A stretch of DNA of 64,000 nt, taken from positions 1-64,000 of the forward strand of contig JAJBSL010000006.1 of NCBI GenBank assembly GCA_020540725.1, in the 5' to 3' direction. The position numbers were made by a program, and so were the translations under genes. This DNA is from Lachnospiraceae bacterium EP-SM-12S-S03. Its GTDB lineage: Bacteria > Bacillota > Clostridia > Lachnospirales > Lachnospiraceae. The notes under the pieces are model-generated. The model ran no database searches and was not told the origin of the DNA. It saw only the letters and a list, made by a program, of their open reading frames with translations. Below, piece by piece: positions 62,353-64,000 of the stretch; positions within the stretch are counted from its first letter, which is position 1, and the number at the start of each line of letters is the position of its first letter.

Positions 62353-64000
62353 TCAGCGTGTAATACCTTCCTTTAAATATTTCTTTTGCTCCTTCGGAAG
62401 ATCCAGTCCCAATGTTCCTCCCGGGTTCATAAGATAGTCTTTATCAAAATAGTCTTTCAACACCTTAAATACACCGTATTCCGTATGTCCAAGACTTCCT
62501 TCCAGCCATGGTGCAAACATTTTACCAATACCATGATGATGGCTTATAGCCGCTCCGGATTTCTGAATAGCATCCAGAATTGTTGTATGATATGCCCGGA
62601 AATTATCCGCACCGCTCATTCTCGTAATAAAGATGAAATACAGATTGGCCCCCTGCGGATAGCAGTGAGACATATGCGTTGTTACAATGGTATTTGGTAA
62701 CTGATGACATACTTTTCGTACTTCTCTATGTACCTTTGCCATATTGGACCAGTTCACCGTACACTCCAGCGTATCCGTCACAACACCGAAATCCATTAAA
62801 GTATCTCTTAAATACGGATCATTAAATCTTCCCTTTTCCCAACTCTTTGTCACATAAGAGGTAAGACTCATTCCATGGTATTTTCGTGCAATCCTTTTAA
62901 TATTTGCCGCAACATTTTTAGAATATCCTTTTCCCCCGTCTGTAAATCCAAGGAACAGACAACGCTGCATATCTTTGAACCCTCTAAGATCCAGAATTTT
63001 CCAAAGAGGGGTATCATCTACATTATAAAGACGCAGCATCACGTTCGTTTCTTCCGGATCAGAAAGACGGAATACAGAAGAATAGCCTGCTTCACATTGC
63101 ATCATTTCCCTTGCGGCGGCCATTGCTGTCTTCCAATCTGTGAAAATGTAAGAGAAACGTTTTCTGTTCTCCGGCATATAACGGAATACTTTTAAAGTAA
63201 CTTCCGTAAGAACACCAAATGTACCTTCACTTCCCATCATAATCTGGTTTAAGTTTGGTCCGGTTGCTTCCCGCGGATAATTGCTCGTCTGTACATTTCC
63301 GATTGGAGTCGCATATTTTTGGGATAACACGATATCTGTAATACATCCATAATATGTGCTATTCTGCCCTGCTCCTCTTGTCACAACCCATCCGCCTACA
63401 CTGCTATATTCAAAAGATTGCGGAAAATGTCCGCATGTATATGCACGTTTTGCGCCAAAAAGCTGCTGTGCATTGTTCAGGGCCTTCTCAAGCTTTGGTC
63501 CTGACATACCTGCCTGTACGGTGATGGTCTGATCCGTCTCATTAAAGGAAACAACATGATTGAAACGAAGTCTCATATCCAGGGAAATACCGCCTTTTGT
63601 TGGCTCCACACCCATGGTCACACTACTGCCGCCGCCATACACATAGAGTGGGATTTTTTCCTCGGTGCAGTAAGCAACGATCTCCTCAACCTCTTTTGTT
63701 TTGGCCGGATAGACAACCACATCCGGAAGGGAATCCATTCTCTTCTCGCGAAGTCTCATGGCATCATAAGCCGTTTTGCCATAAGCAACGGATACTCTTG
63801 CATAATCATCCGTACGCACATATTTTTCGCCTACGATTTCTTTCAATGCTTCTATATGTCTGTTATCAAGCTGGATTGGGTGATTTTCCAGTTCTACCTT
63901 CTCCATGCCGATGCTGCCGTCATAATGCTGAAAGTCCTCATCTGTCATTTTGAACTTCTCTTTCATCATCTTATAAAGAGACTCTTTCGGATATTTTACA
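62353..64000 (-). CDS. FAD-binding oxidase, YgcU/alkyl-DHAP synthase-like, cut by the window edge
   Basis: Vanillyl-alcohol-oxidase-type flavoprotein. The FAD-binding part has VVVYPAKTKEVEEIVAYC, YGGGSSVTMGVEP and VGGWVVTRGAGQNSTYYG. The C-terminal part has THMSHCYPQGANLYFIF and ISHHHGIGKMFAPW, a His cluster shared with alkyl-dihydroxyacetone-phosphate synthases and, as I recall, E. coli YgcU. An ATG occurs at 63969, but it has no good ribosome site and the frame continues with protein-like sequence (YPKESLYK) to 64000. The true start is probably outside the window. It is operonic with the FGGY kinase. Confidence 0.87.
   Translation of the reverse strand, partial: VKYPKESLYKMMKEKFKMTDEDFQHYDGSIGMEKVELENHPIQLDNRHIEALKEIVGEKYVRTDDYARVSVAYGKTAYDAMRLREKRMDSLPDVVVYPAKTKEVEEIVAYCTEEKIPLYVYGGGSSVTMGVEPTKGGISLDMRLRFNHVVSFNETDQTITVQAGMSGPKLEKALNNAQQLFGAKRAYTCGHFPQSFEYSSVGGWVVTRGAGQNSTYYGCITDIVLSQKYATPIGNVQTSNYPREATGPNLNQIMMGSEGTFGVLTEVTLKVFRYMPENRKRFSYIFTDWKTAMAAAREMMQCEAGYSSVFRLSDPEETNVMLRLYNVDDTPLWKILDLRGFKDMQRCLFLGFTDGGKGYSKNVAANIKRIARKYHGMSLTSYVTKSWEKGRFNDPYLRDTLMDFGVVTDTLECTVNWSNMAKVHREVRKVCHQLPNTIVTTHMSHCYPQGANLYFIFITRMSGADNFRAYHTTILDAIQKSGAAISHHHGIGKMFAPWLEGSLGHTEYGVFKVLKDYFDKDYLMNPGGTLGLDLPKEQKKYLKEGITR

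Overview
The window looks like chromosomal DNA of a low-GC, spore-forming, anaerobic Firmicute, most likely a gut Lachnospiraceae-type Clostridium relative. The reasons are the spore genes in conserved order (yabP-yabQ-divIC-spoIIE), a spore-coat CotS-like kinase, spoVG, glgC/glgD, T-box and preQ1 riboswitches, strong GGAGG-type ribosome sites and many sugar ABC systems. No tRNA, rRNA, CRISPR array, integrase or insertion sequence was seen. Most genes lie on the minus strand; 36,993-41,865 and queT are on the plus strand.

Layout. (1) 9,264-93, minus: hup, rqcP, yabP, yabQ, divIC, spoIIE, tilS, hpt, ftsH and a family-13 glycosidase, a conserved Firmicute order for sporulation, division and tRNA functions. 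SpoIIE here lacks its usual membrane domain. (2) 12,040-9,269: a CotS-like kinase and phosphoglucomutase. (3) 17,631-12,104: a two-part ABC locus. An SsuABC-like importer with a Cys-rich lipoprotein is followed, through a hairpin, by a DUF4418 protein, an FtsX-type permease with a CC motif and a LolD-like ATPase. (4) 29,803-17,762: an accessory region of two transcription units. They encode two rhodanese-like lipoproteins, two TVP38/DedA-like membrane proteins, a CCG-type iron-sulfur protein, a fused nucleotidyl/glycosyltransferase, a divergent small-molecule kinase, a YnjBCD-like ABC transporter and a nucleoside hydrolase. The gene content recalls E. coli ydjXYZ-ynjABCDEF and is the best candidate for an undescribed system.

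(5) 34,364-29,907: cca, T-box-controlled proS, a pseudouridine synthase and spoVG. (6) 36,778-34,387: glgC-glgD glycogen synthesis. (7) 36,993-41,865, plus: murC, then three perfect DnaA boxes and a structured leader ahead of dnaD-like, dnaC-like and prs genes. (8) 46,286-41,932: a two-component system joined to an SbcD/YhaO-like phosphoesterase and a YhaN-like ATPase. (9) asnS. (10) 59,800-47,928: a sugar regulon with a sensor-type binding protein, a YesMN two-component system, an orphan solute-binding lipoprotein, an RbsBAC-type importer, a Gfo/Idh dehydrogenase and a TIM-barrel isomerase. (11) queT behind a preQ1-I-type riboswitch. (12) 64,000-60,790: a YgcU-like flavoprotein and a YgcE-like FGGY kinase; the first runs off the window edge.

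Starts were moved inward from the longest open frame where a good ribosome site, a lipoprotein signal or an upstream terminator favoured it. Functions rest on recognised motifs and remembered family features, not on searches.
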